From Prinia subflava (lineage: Eukaryota > Chordata > Aves > Passeriformes > Cisticolidae): DNA of 64,000 nt. The notes under the pieces were generated by a model. The model ran no database searches and had not been told where the DNA came from. It saw only the letters and a list, made by a program, of their open reading frames with translations. Both the position numbers and the translations under genes were made by a program. The DNA lies in NCBI RefSeq assembly GCF_021018805.1, contig NC_086247.1, positions 137,681,602 through 137,745,601 on the forward strand. The letters run 5' to 3'. The stretch's first letter is position 1. Each line of letters starts with the position of its first letter. This document shows, in pieces, positions 43,521 to 58,134 of the stretch.

Positions 43521-46500
43521 GACGGTTCAAAATGCTAAACAAAGATACTGGGAAGTTGCATCAGTTCTTTTGTTTCAGAGTTCAGGGGTTTTTTTCTGTT
43601 AAACTTAGATTAGATACTAACAGGAACTTTGCCCTCAGAGGTGTAACACTCCCTACTTGTACTCAGCCTGCTGTTGTACTCTTACCTTCATTACAACTGC
43701 CTTCATTCTCCATTTTATGGGAGCTTCCCAAGGCTCATTTATTTTCTCTTTACCAGGAGAGCTACTTACTGTAACAACCTCCCAGAGAACCAGGGGGAAG
43801 TATTAGATTGCTGCCCCATTTAATCATCCTTTTTTCTTCCTTCCAACAATTCCACCGGACTGTGCACAGCAAGAGCAGCACAGGGAGCAAGGATCACGCT
43901 CCATATACTGACCACAGACATCCTGCAAGCCTCTTCCTTCCAACAATGCACAAACAGAGAGGAGTAGAGAGCACTTCCCTTGTGGAAGAAACAATACACT
44001 TAACTGCACCTGATTAAGGCAGCACTTACAAAAAATAGTGCAGGAGTAGCAGCCAACATCTTGCTGGATGCTTAACCCAAATATACCAAAATTAATGGAA
44101 ATATTTCAAATTTGGAAAAGCCCATATCATCTACCTCCTTTGGTAGGTACACAAACCAGACATACATACCGTAGGATTCATTTTCTTTAAATTCAGTGTA
44201 ATCACTTGCTGATTCAGTGAAGTTGGGCTATAGTATTATTGCTGCCTATGAGCTAAAGCTTTATCTTCCAAAACACAAAGACTCTTGCATAGGCACAGAA
44301 GACCTACACAAGGCACAGAAGAGTTATAAGCCTAACCCACCAACCTGTGCCTATATTATTATTCTAAAAAAAAAACAAAAACAAAAACCAAACCAAAACC
44401 ACACACAGAACAGCCAGTGCCTTTTATACTGCTGGCAAATATTTACTTAAACTACCTTAAAAAAACCATTATTTCAAAGTATAATGCAACACCTTTTTAA
44501 AAAGAATATTATTTAAACCTACAAATAATAGATGATAGATTTGTATTTTATCTCATTGAGCTCTAATTTTGAACTATATTTGATGTTACAGAAAGTGAAC
44601 TTTATTTGCATTTTTGTTACATGTTCCAAATATAGCAATGAAGCTCTCAGAAGGAAAAAGGTATTACTGTATTTACTCTCAATACAAACGAATTAACCTA
44701 TGAACATAAAAGCATGCAAGTTCTCACAGCACATAAAGGGTTTGTATTAGTGACAATTTAAGAAGTTTATCCTTTTAGAGCAGCTCATTTCCTGAATTAG
44801 ACATTCTGAGTGAACTTCTTTGTACTGAACTAAGTTAAGCCACTTTCCATGTGCCAGGCAATGAAATCGAGTGTCTGACCAGTTACCAATGTTTAAAGAA
44901 AAGCCATCAGAAAAGGTTTGTTAGTGTTGGAAAGGAAATATCTACTGTAGAGAAGTATAGAACAGCCAACTTATGAAGTAAAAATAGTTCCTCTATGCAT
45001 CTTGGAAGATAACACAAATATTTATGAAACTTTTTGCATGCAACACTTCGGCTCAGTGCCACACATTTACTTTTCTACCAAGTGGAAAGATACTTTATTT
45101 TTTTTGCAATAGCAGTTAAACTGAAATCTGTCTGTTCTTTTCTCTGTTTTACCCAGAATAGCTTGTTAATTCACTGTTCAGTTTCCACATACCAGTCAGA
45201 AGCTACAGAAGGAAGTAACATGACAGAAAAACACACATTTAGGCAACACAGCACTTACTTCCTTAAAAGGTCTCTCAATTTATTTTTCTAAAGCTGCTAA
45301 ATCTACCCACTTGAGAATATCAAGATGAGAATTTACACAAGGAGTGCAAGCTATTTGCTTAGATTCTCACAGTCACATTAAAATTATATTTGAGCTTAAA
45401 AACAAAAATTACAAATGGATCTTCACAAGTGGTCTAGAAACTTGAGACTGACAAAAACTATGTATATCTGCATATGCATAAACAAGGTTATAAGGAACAC
45501 TTGATTTAGACAGTAGAAGAGTTGTAAGCAGCATTTTATAGCACAGAGAGGCCTCTCTGGGATACACCAGTCGACTGAAGTTGTTCAAAAGGAAGTCATC
45601 AGTGTAGTAACACTGCAGAAACTGATTTCCTGTGTCCTTCTAATGCTTCATAAGCTAGTTATTGTAAATAAGTTCCTCAAAACACTGAAACAACTCAATA
45701 CAGCCAGAAAAATTACTCCACAGAGAATCTCTATGGAAGTTAGTATTTTTCAGCTGAAGAATCATAACTAAACGGCAAATGCTTCAACTCCCTGTTATTT
45801 CTGTATTAAGTAGTACTGATCAAGTTTATACTGTCTAGGATACTGATGAAACTGCTCACTAGCATCTTCAGCTTTATGCTGCAGATTTTCAGGTAGCCTT
45901 TGGGTTACAAGCACACCAAAAGGGCTAGTCCCAGAACATACCTTTGTGGAAGACATCAGCTATGGAAACTTACATTTTGAATTTTTTTTTTTAATTTATA
46001 CATCTGTATATAAGAAAAACTACTCCAGAGAGAAAAAATATGCCTTAAAAATTTAAGGTTCAAAATCTGTTCCTAAAACTATTCAGAATGTAAGCCTCTG
46101 ACCTAAAAAAGGAACTAATTTTCTATCTGCTTGTTACTGAAGCTTCCAACCAGAAACATCAGATTTTAAATATTGTCTGATTAAATACACTAACATGCTT
46201 ATAATGCCTTTTTACTTCTATTCAAAGCCAAATTCACCACTAAAACATCACATTCTTTAGTTACTACTTCTACATTTGGTTCTCTTTACTTTTTTGTCTC
46301 CTTTTTTCTCCCCTCAAGACTGCCACCGTACTCTACTTCCCCTTTAGCACTGTAGGTCTTCCTTAGAAGCTTATTTGCTCTACTTCTCCTGAATTCTTTT
46401 CTCTTCCTAACAAATAAACTTTCTAGATAACCAGAATATGCATGATCTGGAGGGAAAACTGTTACCAGCTGGCATTCTGATACAGTCACAGTGCGCTTTA

Positions 46501-48589
46501 GAAGAAACTGCTTCCTGCTTTTCTAAGAACTGCAATTTTCAGCTTGAGATTCCTGAATGCTGTCTTTCGTAAATGCTTCAGTTAAAAGAATACTTACTCT
46601 CCACACAGCTACACTCACCATAAGGGAGGCCAAGTTACAACCAGGTGAGCTTTTCCACAATTCTTTTTTTTTTTTTTGAGGAATCCTTAAAGACATTGAA
46701 GACAAGTTTCCCTCAAAAAAATCAGCACGACTGAAATTTTACCAGAATTATTCTCAGCTTAAGTAAAAGAGACAAAACAAAATTCCTGTATTTTCAAAAA
46801 AAATATATCTATATATCTGGAATATAGCAATATTAAGGGTGGGAAATTACTTTCCTACTTAAGTCAACAAAGAATATAAACCATAACACTGAGAAGATCA
46901 TTCTGTCTTCTACTACAATCACTAAAAATTGTTAGTGGCAGCACTCAGAATAGTCTGACAAACCTGTTCCACTTCAGTGGCACAACTCAAGAGTGGGTAA
47001 CAGCACACGATAATTTTTACCACTATGGAGCACTTAGCTTTTCACACAGAAAAAAAGGAATCCCACCAAAGTGCGTGAACTGAATCAGCTACATGCTACC
47101 AGGAAAGTTACAATATATAGCTACTTGTGAAGTATTTTAACATGCAATTCATGGCCAAGTTCTCTACTCTGGTCTGTCTTTTTTTATAAAATGCTCAATT
47201 ACACTGAACACATAGATGTTGTACTGTATGTTTGTTAAGCCTCTTCCTTTCCTTTTCTCCCTTCCCACCCCACAATACTCATACCCAAATCTCATAACCC
47301 AGTGCCCTGTGTCATATTGTCTAATCCGACAGTGGCCCCACCACATGCACTGGCAGTATAATCTGTTCAGTAGTCCAACTGGACAGCAGATGGCTTTGCA
47401 TCAAGTGCTGATTAAAAAAACCACCTCCATCAAACATTTTTAAAAATACATAGTTTTATCAATAAATTTACCATTTTTACTGAGCAAATGTACAATACAT
47501 GTAAAATACAAGTGAGATATATACATTTTCCAAAGCTATTGTACAAGACGGCATTAGGAATTTTAGAATTCCAGCTTCCTTTCAAAAGGGGTAAACACAG
47601 CTGTGCAAAGATAAAACAGACTCCACCAATCCCACATCCAGCTGACCTTGATACTTGAGGTGAAAATGAGCTAACAAATTAAAAAAAAAAAAAGGAAAAG
47701 GAAAAGCCACCCCAAATGACCGGATGGGAATTTGCTCAAGTGTTGTGTTTATTTGGTTTGTTTGACAGAAGTAAGAAAAGACAAGTTTTACGACTCTGAT
47801 TAAAATGATGTAACTGAAGATTCTCTTCACCTTTCTGACACAGGGAAAAGTCAGGAGCAAGAGACACGTCAAAACTTGTGCTGCAATTACCAACTCATGT
47901 ATTTGTCATATTTCCCATGAGTAAAACCAAATGAACCTCGCCTCTTAGAAGCATTTATATCAGCAGCTTTCTCTGGGTGGAGCAAACAACTCGGAAGCAT
48001 AAATAGACATTAACTCATACTACTTCATACACCACAAAAAGAAGAAAAAAAAAACAACTTGAAAATATGGCTTCTTAGAGCAGTTTTAATTCAAATATCT
48101 CATTAAAAAATAATTTCGTATTATTAAAAATGTGTTTCCATATTTGCTGCTCCATGACTAAAAACAGTAGGACAGCTTACCAGCAATGACGGATACCAAA
48201 GACGTTAGGAATTTGTATGAAATACTTATCACAGGTGATCTAGTATTAGATTCAACAAGTTCACTCTACGAGCTGTAGCAAATAAAGTTCATTTGCCTTT
48301 CCCCCTCAAATTTTTTTTACGGAAAAAATGCTGAGTTTCAGTATCTCTGGATGGTTCTGCATCCAGATCAGTATAACTAAATAGCAGACTCAGAATCACG
48401 TGATGTAAATCCTGAAAAAATAATAATAGTAAATTGTGCTTAAAGTAGCTTCACAAAAGCAGACTAAAAAAGAAGGCCAAGAAGTACTGGTAATCTCTGG
48501 GAAGGAAAAAAATCCCACACCGACCGATGGAGAGACTCTGCAACCAAGGGAGCCTCCTCCAGCATGAGCGAGCCTGTCTGCAATCGCTG
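43521..48589. other. Intron 1, stretch before the CpG island
   Basis: AT-rich sequence with homopolymer runs (T run near 46670, A run near 47677). No repeat family or gene recognised. A 16-bp palindrome at 45544-45559 is within chance expectation. Confidence 0.5.
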
Positions 48590-49079
48590 TTGTCGGGTGT
48601 TAGAGCCGGGCAGGCTGCGAGAGGCACAGATTGCCATTTTGAAACACCGCCTCACGCTCGCACGGCGGTGCCGGCCCACGGCAGCCTCCTGCCCCCGCAC
48701 GCCGCTCACGGCAGCGCTGCGGACCCGCAGCACCGCGGCTCCCTCGGCCGCGCCGGGACCCGCACGCCGAGGCGGACGCGGCGCGGCTCCCCGAGCTCCG
48801 TGATGTCACCCGTGTGCGGGCCCCTTCCGCTCCCCGCGGGCTGCGGCGGCGGCCCCGGCGGAGCGCGGTGCGGGGCCGGCCGGCACCCGCGCCCCACGTG
48901 CGGCGCATCCGCCCCGGCCACCGCCACCGCCCCGGGGCCCCCGGAGGGAGCCCCGCCGCCGGGGAGCCGTGGGGAAACCCGGGATACCGGCTCGGAGCCG
49001 GCCGCACGGAGAGGCTCGGGGGCCCTCGCGCCTCACTCACCCCCACCCCAGCCCTGAGAGGTCTCCGGGATGTGACTCA

Positions 49080-49766
<687 letters not shown>

Positions 49767-49792
49767 TCATGGGCACCGCCCGCGGGCCGGAG

Positions 49793-49802
49793 GACATGGC
49801 GG
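49793..49802 (+). promoter_or_regulatory. YY1-like site (GACATGGCGG)
   Basis: Matches the YY1 core ATGGCGG on the plus strand. YY1 motifs in this orientation often sit just downstream of a start site, so this could mark a divergent plus-strand transcript rather than ABI1 itself. The ATG inside the motif opens a short frame ending at a TGA near 49890, with no recognised protein similarity. Confidence 0.4.
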
Positions 49803-49880
49803 GGCCCGGGTGCACCGGCCTGGCCGCCTCCTGCGGCGGGAGGGCGGCAGCCGGACTGTCCTTGTGGGAGCCCAGAGACG

Positions 49881-50034
49881 AGCGGAGACAGTGATGGCCA
49901 TCCCCCGCCCCGCTCAGAAAAGCCCCAGCCCTACAGCGCTGCCCGGAGGCAGCGCCTCTCTGCTGGAGAGGCTAAAAGTGTCTGTGAGGGAAGCACTGCT
50001 CCGGTTATCTGGTCATCTGGCAGGCTAGAAATTC
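49881..50034. other. Edge of CpG island, upstream flank
   Basis: GC content falls off here. An open frame runs from 49750 to 50028 on the plus strand (92 codons) out of the island; it has no recognised similarity and probably reflects GC richness. It could be the first exon of a divergent non-coding transcript, but I see no proof. Confidence 0.35.
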
Positions 50035-50210
50035 GGAAAATCGCAGAATCAACTAGGTTGGAAAAGGTCTCTGAGATCACAGAGTCCAACCTATGACTGA
50101 ACAGCACCATGTCAACTAGACCACAGCCCTAAATGCCATGTCCAGTGTTTCCTTAAACACCTCCAGGAACAGTGACTTTACTACCTGCCTGGGCAGACCA
50201 TTCTAAAGAT
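50035..50210 (-). mobile_element. CR1 3' end fragment, antisense
   Basis: The plus strand reads CGCAGAATCAACTAGGTTGG, AGATCACAGAGTCCAACCTA, CTTAAACACCTCCAGGAACA and CTACCTGCCTGGGCAGACCA, the reverse complement of an avian CR1 tail. The element therefore points left, toward ABI1, and its 3' terminus abuts the CpG-island edge. Confidence 0.85.
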
Positions 50211-53200
50211 GACAAAAGACTGGTAAGATGTTAGAGGTATCATGGCTTGGGGCAACTAGTCGCTTCCAGGGAGTTACCCCTGAGGGGGAGGGAGAAATAC
50301 TGAATCCAGGCTGTGTAGATCTTCATCAAGGCCTGCCCGGTATAACTGCTAACAATTAATGATTGCCTGGATTTAGGTTCAAAAGAAGAGCTTAAATACT
50401 TGGCTGAGATAAACACAGTATTCCTACCACTCGTTTATGTCAGTTGTTAATCATTGTTCAGGTCCTCCTCTGGCTGTTTGCAAAGGTATGGAAGACAAAG
50501 GTCTGATGATTACTTAGGACAATCTTTCTTGCATGTGTTTTTTGTAAGCAAAATCCTGATTCTAGAATCGTGCCAGAAGAGAAGCCAGTGACAGCAGATG
50601 AGTGCTCTGCTGGGATGCTGGTGCCTGCTTTTGCAATGAGTAACAGGGCCAGAAGAAGCCATCTCCAAGGCTCAGCTGGTCATGCCATGTGCTGTGTGTC
50701 TGCAATCACAAACACAAATGCAGTTAGTCCTTGCATTTTAGTAGTTCTCCCAGAGAAATCCACACAGTGATAAAAAGTCAGCATGTTTCAAAAAGAGCAG
50801 TCTCAAGCACATTATAGTACGAGGAGACAGCCTCATCTTTACATGTTCTCTGTAGTCAGTCTCCTGTTAGCAGTACTGGTCAGGATGCTTTGGTGCACTT
50901 GCTGCTGTCTCTAAATCAGGGTGGAGAGGGAAAAAAATAGATGTCCCTTCACCTCTGAGGTTAGCAAAGTCCAGCATCTCAGCTCAGAACTGTAGAAGCA
51001 AGGATGAAAGGTAGGGAAAGGACCTGGAAAGGACCAGTGGGCCTGGGAAACTCTTTGCAGCTGCAGTTAAAAAAAACCACCTCCTGTCTGGGAACAGCCA
51101 GACAGGTACCAAGAAAAGTATTTGAGAGCTCTTTAAGGAGCAGAAGGAGCTGGTGGGTTGCAGCACTTGCTGTGGGATAGAAATGGATCTACATTGCTAT
51201 CTTCTGATGGTTAATTTACTTCGCAGCTTAGCAAAATTGTTTCCAAAGGGGTGTCAATAACTCTCTTTAGGGCAGCATGTAATTTCCAACAAAACACTTT
51301 ATTTTGGATTCCTTTTAACGTAAAATAATTCAATTTGTTTGTATTGAGATATTGGCAAGCTTTAAATGTGTCCCAGGGCAAGTATGACCAGAACCCCCCT
51401 GGGCACCGGCTTCTCCTTGTTTTCAGCTATAAATTAATACAAAGACAAATTTGATTTCTCTATTCACTTTGGCCGCAAATTGCTTAACACCCTTGGCTTG
51501 GATGAGTTTGTAATTGCTTACAGATCACAGACTGGCTTCATGGAAGCTGTTAACATACTCAAATGCTGCACAATTGTTGGCTCTTCTTAAAATGTTATGG
51601 CAGCCCCCATAAAAGAAATGACAAATGTGTTGGGCCTTGCCCATCAACTTTTTCCAGTATGAGAAAAATCAGGGGTGTGTGTTTTGCTAAGTGTGTTGTG
51701 CTTCACTTCAGCGAGCAAGCTTGTCCTGCAAGCCCACGGCGGGACAGCCACTGAGCGGGCAGTGGGGCTCCCAGGAGAGGCATCAACCTCAGTGGTACAG
51801 CAGGGGCCCCAGGAGGGCTTGCAGCCTCATGCCCTGCTGCGACTCTCGGCCTGAAAGGCCTTGCACAAACCCCACCGAGTGTACTTCAGAATGTTCTCAC
51901 TACTCAAGAAGACCTTGGAGGAGCACATCGAAGGTCGCCACCTTGTGACAGCTGCGTTGAGGCTTTTCTGCAGCTGCCGTGGCACGGCCAGGCATTGTCC
52001 CCATGCCCCGGGGGATAGACGTGGGGTAGGTGAACACCCAGACTGGCCCTCACTTCAGCTGGGTGCCATACAACCAGTGCTGCTCTGAGGGCCACACAGT
52101 GGAAGATGGACTGGGAATTGTGGTGTGGATCTGCCCAACTGATTAGATCAGCAGGCCCTATTAGCTTCTGCCCCATGCTAGCCCTCGTTCTTTCTAAATA
52201 ACTCTCGGCAGGGTCCTTTGAGTGCCTTTGCAGAGCGTTCCTTGTATCTGAGGCTCCTTTGTAGGGTGCACCCTCCTTTGGAGGATGCATTGACTCAGGT
52301 GCAATAGATCGAGGCTGGCTCCATGAGTCTGCATGGTGTGTACACCAAGTGATTCTAAAGCACCTGAAAGAGTGCAAATGTAGCAGAACCACCGCTGAGC
52401 CACAATCAATAAACCTTGGGCTTGAGCTGACATTTGCTGAAGATAGTAGTGTGCATCTGAACTGTACTGGGGTTTCTTTTCAGAAACTGTTTTATTCTGT
52501 AGTCTTTTTCATTTTGGTTTAGTTTGTTCGGTTTGGGCTTTTTTGCTCTGTCACACTTTCTCATTGCACCAGGCAATAAACTGCTGATTAGAAAAAAAAT
52601 TACATAATTTATACAAGATACTTTGAGTGTGCAAAAGAGCTGGAAATTAAAATTTTCCTGGCTTGGGCTGCTGGACTGGCAGAGGAAAATATGTAATTAT
52701 GTCCATCAATCTCCACCTAAACAATCACCCAAATGAGATCCTGTTCAGAGTAAAATGTGCTTTTATATCTCTCAGTGTCTCAACTTTACATCTGAGATTT
52801 TCTCCTCCTCAGTGGGGCATGATGATCTCCAGAGGCAATCCTGTCTTTCTGGGACAATAGGTCATTTTTGGCTGGGAAAAAAAAAAAGTGACTATATTCT
52901 AAGTGCTGTTTAGAACAGCAGCAAAGTAGCACTATCACAGTAACTTCTCCTGCACTGTAATTTGTGTAGCTCTGTAACTGTGTGTTCCCTTTCCTTGGCC
53001 ATAGAGTGGCATGTGTCTTTGTTTTTCCCTTGGGAACGAACAGTACTTGCTTCAGTAGTGTTGATTGGAAAATAACCCTTTATTTTTTGTTGGACCATTT
53101 CTCAGCTGGATTGATTCCTGATTTGGTTGTTTAGCTGCACAAGCACTTCTGACAGGGCAATGGAAAGGGAGATGAGGGATCTGAGGGGGCAGCTGGAAGC

Positions 53201-56200
53201 ACAGAGGACACAGGGCCTGTTCAGATCAGCCACATCAGCTCTGCTGCCAAATGCCAAGTCTCATTTTCTTGTGAGAAATTTTTTTGTTGATTGCAATGAT
53301 AGTTACACAAGTATGGCTATATTAGGACAAGCCTGTGTGAATACTTAATACTCATAATGTATTTTTTTTTTCCTGGTACCAAAATTTGCTTTTTCGGTGT
53401 TTCCTCCGCCAGTTTAAAACTGCCCAAGAAGGTGCATAGCTGCATTGGGTTGCTTTCCTTTGCTTTAGCACAGACATTATTTAAGAACCAGAATAATTAC
53501 CCATATTGATATTTCAGTTATCATCACAGGTTGTCTGAGTATTACAGAGATGAATGGGGCTGTTCCTGCGTTTTGAAGACAATTTGTCATGCACTCTACA
53601 CTCTTGTGGTCACCTCCGCGTGCCATTTTTCCCAATTAATATTTTTTAAGGTTTTCATCACATTTGTTAACAGCTGGAGATGCTGCCTGCTGGCTTGCCA
53701 GGGGAGCAGGGGTGTTTGGGGCAGGAGTGCACCCCTGAGCAGGTCGGGGCCCCCAGCGCAGCCCCCTGGCAGTTGCTAGGCAGCCGCAGCTCTGTGCAGC
53801 ACAGCCAGCACAGCCAGCCAGTGCTAGGCAGCCTGAGCTGCTGGGGAGCACAGAAGTAATAAGATTCAAAATTGCAGTCTCAAGAATGCACAAGATAAGA
53901 GTGGCGAAAAATAAATAGTTTTACTGTATTTTGACATGACCTTTCTCCTCTAATATATTTTCACTTGCAGGATTTGCCTTCTGTCTCAACCTCATTTTTC
54001 ATAAAACTCTGTCCTTTTCATCCCTCCTGCATGCTTATCTTCGCTCCTCAGCAGTAGCCTGGTGTCAGCAATCCTCCTTTCTGTCACCTCCGCTACCCTT
54101 TTCTATATCTGTCATCTCAGTTGTTCTCCTCCCATGTTCCACTGCATCCCTTGTTCCTTTGGCCTCTTTGGTTTTCATTCTTGCATCTTTCTCAGCTCAG
54201 CCTCTGTCCATCAGGTTGTCTCCTGATTTTTCCTTTCCACTTCCACTGCATTGAGGAATTCCTCTCCTATTTTCCATTCCCAACTCCCTGTCTAGGTCCC
54301 TTCTGCTGCTGTCACTTCCAGCTGCCCATCACAAGGCAGGCTTATCTTCTTAGCCCCTCAAAATACTGCCAAGGCATCCCCTGCCCAAAGAACATGGGAC
54401 AAATGGGAGTTCTACCCTGGTGCTGCAGCCAGACACGCAGCAGAACCTCAGACAGCCCACTGCTTTCTCCTAGACCTACCAGGGAAGATGGCTGTTGTGT
54501 GACAAATTACGGACTTGCTTCTTACACCACTAACAAATGGAGCTAAACTGTTTTGTTATAAAAACATTTTGAGGAAGGGCTGACTTTAGAGCAACCACTT
54601 AAAGCAGGAGGTGGGCTTCTGGCAGTAATCCTTTTTATTAGCATTTTTTTTCATTCTTTTATTTTATGGCTTTGAAAAGGTAATTTAAATATGAAAAGAG
54701 CCGTCTTATTGCAAGGGGTAGGCATGGAGTGAAAGTCAGCTTTTTGAATAGACAAACATGCAGGTTTGGCATACTCATTAGAGGGTAGGTTGAGATTTCC
54801 TGAGTTAATAGATGTTTGTTGGAGGATGGCAATCCTTTAAAATGGAAGAATTTCTTTGACGTGTATTTGAAATAAAAATTTTCCTGGGAAAGCTTTTTCA
54901 CCCTACATAGAACTTCTGGACAAAAGCAGACAGAGAGACACCTTGCCCAGGAAAAAGTAATATTTGCATAATTAGCAGTGAAAGGGAATATAACAGACCC
55001 AAAAACAAGTCTTCTGTGACTCTAAATTGAAAGTAGGCACTGAAAGGGTAGATGGCCTATATCAGCAGTCTCCTACTTGCTCAGCTCTTTGGAGTGGGCA
55101 TCCCTAATAGGAAGAAAAACACTGCTTAAGGTCTTGGAAAATGTTTTGAAGTCTGAAAACACCTTTAGCACCATTTCTGTTCTGTTTTGCACTGCTTGAT
55201 AAAGGCTATGAGAATAGCACAAACAGAAAAGTTCCTGGGAGAATGCATATAGAGCCACCCCAGGCTTAATGAGACTCACTGGCTCAGAGATTGTTTGCAG
55301 AGCTGTAGCTGCTTCCTTGAGAGGCAGAGCCTAAGATGGCTTTACAAATTCATGCAAATCTGCAAATGATGCCTTGAGACCCCTGCCTAGTGCTGAACAG
55401 AGTTAACAAGGTCTTTTGGACTACATTTACCACACACAGAACTGATGTGTCTCTGGTGGTCCTTGGAGCAGCTTCACTATCTGTGTTTTTCTCTTCTCCA
55501 TCAGTTCCCAATCTCCTGTGATCCCAAATACTGGAGAGTTGATTGTACTATGTTATCACCTAGTTCATCCACACCTCAGAACTGCTTACTTACTTACTCG
55601 TGACTATACCTAACTTACCCTATATATACCTGGACTAAATTATTTCCTATCCTCAGGACTTAGTTTCTATGTTTGGTGCAGTGGATGAATAAAAACCAGA
55701 AAACAATAAACATCGGTGCTTCAGAGCTAATGTTTGAGCTATCTCTGTGGATTTTTTTAACAATTAGAATTATTTACCAAAGTCCAATATTATTCTTTAA
55801 AAAAAATGAAAGGCTTATCAAAATGTGCTTAGCATAATGCAAAGCTTTAAAAGAATATATTAATGTGAAGATAATCTAATTGCACAATTGCAATTTTTCA
55901 TTGTATTTGAGGGAATCTGAGCATGGATAGGAATTACTTTTATGTTCTTTCTATTTAAAAGATTGGTGTTTTTCTAAGCACCACGGGTTTTTTTGATGCA
56001 GATTAAAAGCATTCGTATTCTGTACTGATTAATTGGTGTGCCTCTTTTGCATTTAAATATATACTTCATTGAATTGCAGTTTTCCATCACAAAGCAGAAA
56101 AGAAAAAATAATTAAATGATAACATCATGCTACTACAGAAGGAGTGCTATTTCCCCAATAAAAATAAATATTTGACAGCAATTTTGCAGTGATAGTATTA

Positions 56201-57378
56201 CCAAGCACAGTATTTGGATAGCAAAATAAGGGACAACATAATAGCATTTTTTTTCAGCAAGTGAAAACACATTACAGTTCTTGGGTCTGTTCCAGCTCCC
56301 AGTGAAACAGTAAAGCTTCAACTGGAAGCAATGCTGAGTCTGTAGGGTTGAGCAGTGTTTGAAAAGGACCATCTTCAATAGCACTGAAGGCAAAAGGGAT
56401 CAGACTGGATGCACAGCAACCTTCAGATGCAGCCGTACACTAAAAAATCACTTCCACACTAAGATAACATTGACATCCTCCTCGGTATTGTCCCAGTCAG
56501 AGCTCAAACACAGACTGTACAGAAATGAGGGTAAAAAGTCATTACACATAGACTGAGGCTATTCTCTGTTGGGAACATTTAAAGATAAATCAGGCCACTT
56601 AGTGCAGTCCAACAAAATTTAAACTATAAGCTTTGGATATTCAAAACAAATGGGAGGGAAGGGGTGTCCCTGTTACTTTTCATTACATAACAGGAACAAT
56701 CTCTTGTGCCTCTGAGACTGATTACATCTCAAACTTAGTTTAGATATTAATCAATCTCAGCAACCACTTCTTGTTTCCTGTAGCATAATGCGGTAAAAAT
56801 TGTCTTTTAATTACCACTAATGAAAGTTACCTGCAGTGAAAGTGAAATATATGCCACTGGAAAATTACTTGGTTCAGAGGGCAGTGAATGCAAATACGAA
56901 CAAACTTAATGATGCAGAGGCACAATTAGAAGTGAATATGTAAATTACTGATGACAGCTTCCTAGTATGCTCAACTATTTGCTGTCACCATTAGCTATGA
57001 CTGTTTCAATTTATTTTATTTCTCAAGTGGCTAATACATATAATTCTAAATTTTTTTATTGTGTGACCGAAAGGTTCCTTATCTCATTTCAGAGAACAGA
57101 ATTCAGTATTCAAATGCTTTCTTGTTCTGCATTAAGAAAAGAGCAGCAAATCTCACATACAGTGCCTCATTCAAAGATATGTCTTCATAACTGAAAAGGC
57201 CTCATTTCAGTAACCTCTTTAAATATTATTTACAATAGCCTCCTCCTATAATAGTCTATTAGAACAATAAAATTGCTATAAAGTGATTTCCCATTGCAGT
57301 TCTGTAGTGGATATAAACTACACGAACCTGTAACCCAAGCCTGTAGCTGAGGCTGTTGCCGTGGTTCAGCTGAAAGCT
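50211..57378. other. Upstream flank, no gene recognised
   Basis: Intergenic-looking sequence. It includes a GC- and CG-richer patch at 51700-52450 (listed separately), a short GC-rich patch at 53660-53850 with CAGCACAGCCAG-type internal repetition, and a pyrimidine-rich 141-codon open frame at 54121-54546 without similarity. No ANKRD26 or other neighbouring exon was recognised. Confidence 0.5.
51904..52392 (-). other. Unassigned 162-codon open frame in a GC-rich patch
   Basis: The longest open frame outside the CpG island. I do not recognise the protein, and it has no signal peptide, clear membrane segment or conserved-looking motif. The surrounding patch (51700-52450) is richer in GC and CG than its flanks. 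An AATAAA lies on the opposite strand at 52408-52413, so if anything is transcribed here it may run on the plus strand. It could be a decayed gene or LTR, or chance. Confidence 0.2.
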
Positions 57379-57380
57379 GG

Positions 57381-57500
57381 GAGGTGTTGGGATGTGCTGG
57401 GAGGTGTTGGGAGGTGCTGGGAGGTGCTGGGAGGTGTTGGGAGGTGTTGGGAGGTGCTGGGAGGTGCTGGGAGGTGTTGGGAGGTGTTGGGAGGTGCTGG
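57381..57500. repeat. 10-bp minisatellite, 12 units
   Basis: Twelve head-to-tail copies of GAGGTGYTGG; the second has GATGTGCTGG. The variable base alternates in a pattern, T C T C C T T C C T T C, so 57411-57450 and 57451-57490 are identical 40-bp higher-order units. A GGG or GG run recurs every 10 bp. All frames stay open on both strands, giving several meaningless low-complexity frames at 57230-57703. Confidence 0.97.
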
Positions 57501-58134
57501 CCGAGCAGCAGCGAGCCAGTCCCAGCCCTGCCACCTTCCAGCAGGCTCAGCACTGGCCATCGCCCACCAGGGTTAGACTGGAGGCTGGCAGCTGCCAAGC
57601 ATTCCCTTTTCTGGATTGGGGGATCACTTGTTTTTCCACTTTAGCAATGTTAAGAGTTAGCAAAGGACTGTGTGAATATTGTGTATTATCAGTACATAAC
57701 TAAGATACTAATAGGAGGTTATCTAGTACATATGTTGAATGTGGCAAAATTGTCCTCTGTACTTTATATCCAGCTTTTTGTACTGTACATTTAATTTTAA
57801 ATGTACCTACTGAAAACAGCCTGCAGCTTCCAATCCATCAGCTGTCAGACTGTTCTACAGTCCACTATGGTACTGGACAACTTGTGCAATGCTAAGGGTG
57901 ACACTGCCATATTACTTTTCTCATATTTGCATAGAAGTGTATTTTTCAAAGGTTTAGTGAAGCCACAGGGGAATATGTTTATTTATAACTAACTAAGAAT
58001 AAGGGTCACAGCAACAATCTAACAATTTATGTGTAATCCATTGCTACTGCTTATTCACAAAATAGACTGTATAAATTATGCTATCTAATGCATAACCATT
58101 TTTGTATAAGAGGTTTTAATCCAATAAAAGGAAA
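57501..58134. other. Flank between minisatellite and CR1
   Basis: Mostly AT-rich sequence with nothing I recognise. The first about 100 bp are GC-richer, continuing the minisatellite neighbourhood. Confidence 0.5.

Noticed and set aside
45544..45559. Perfect 16-bp palindrome CAGAGAGGCCTCTCTG
   Set aside because: Eight-bp arms are expected about once in a window of this size.
54121..54546. 141-codon plus-strand frame
   Set aside because: Pyrimidine-rich stretch giving Phe/Leu/Pro/Ser. No domain, and no plausible splice or promoter context.
57230..57703. Several Thr-Ser-Gln-His-Leu-Pro or Gly-Arg-Cys-Trp-Glu repeat proteins
   Set aside because: They are translations of the 10-bp minisatellite in different frames.
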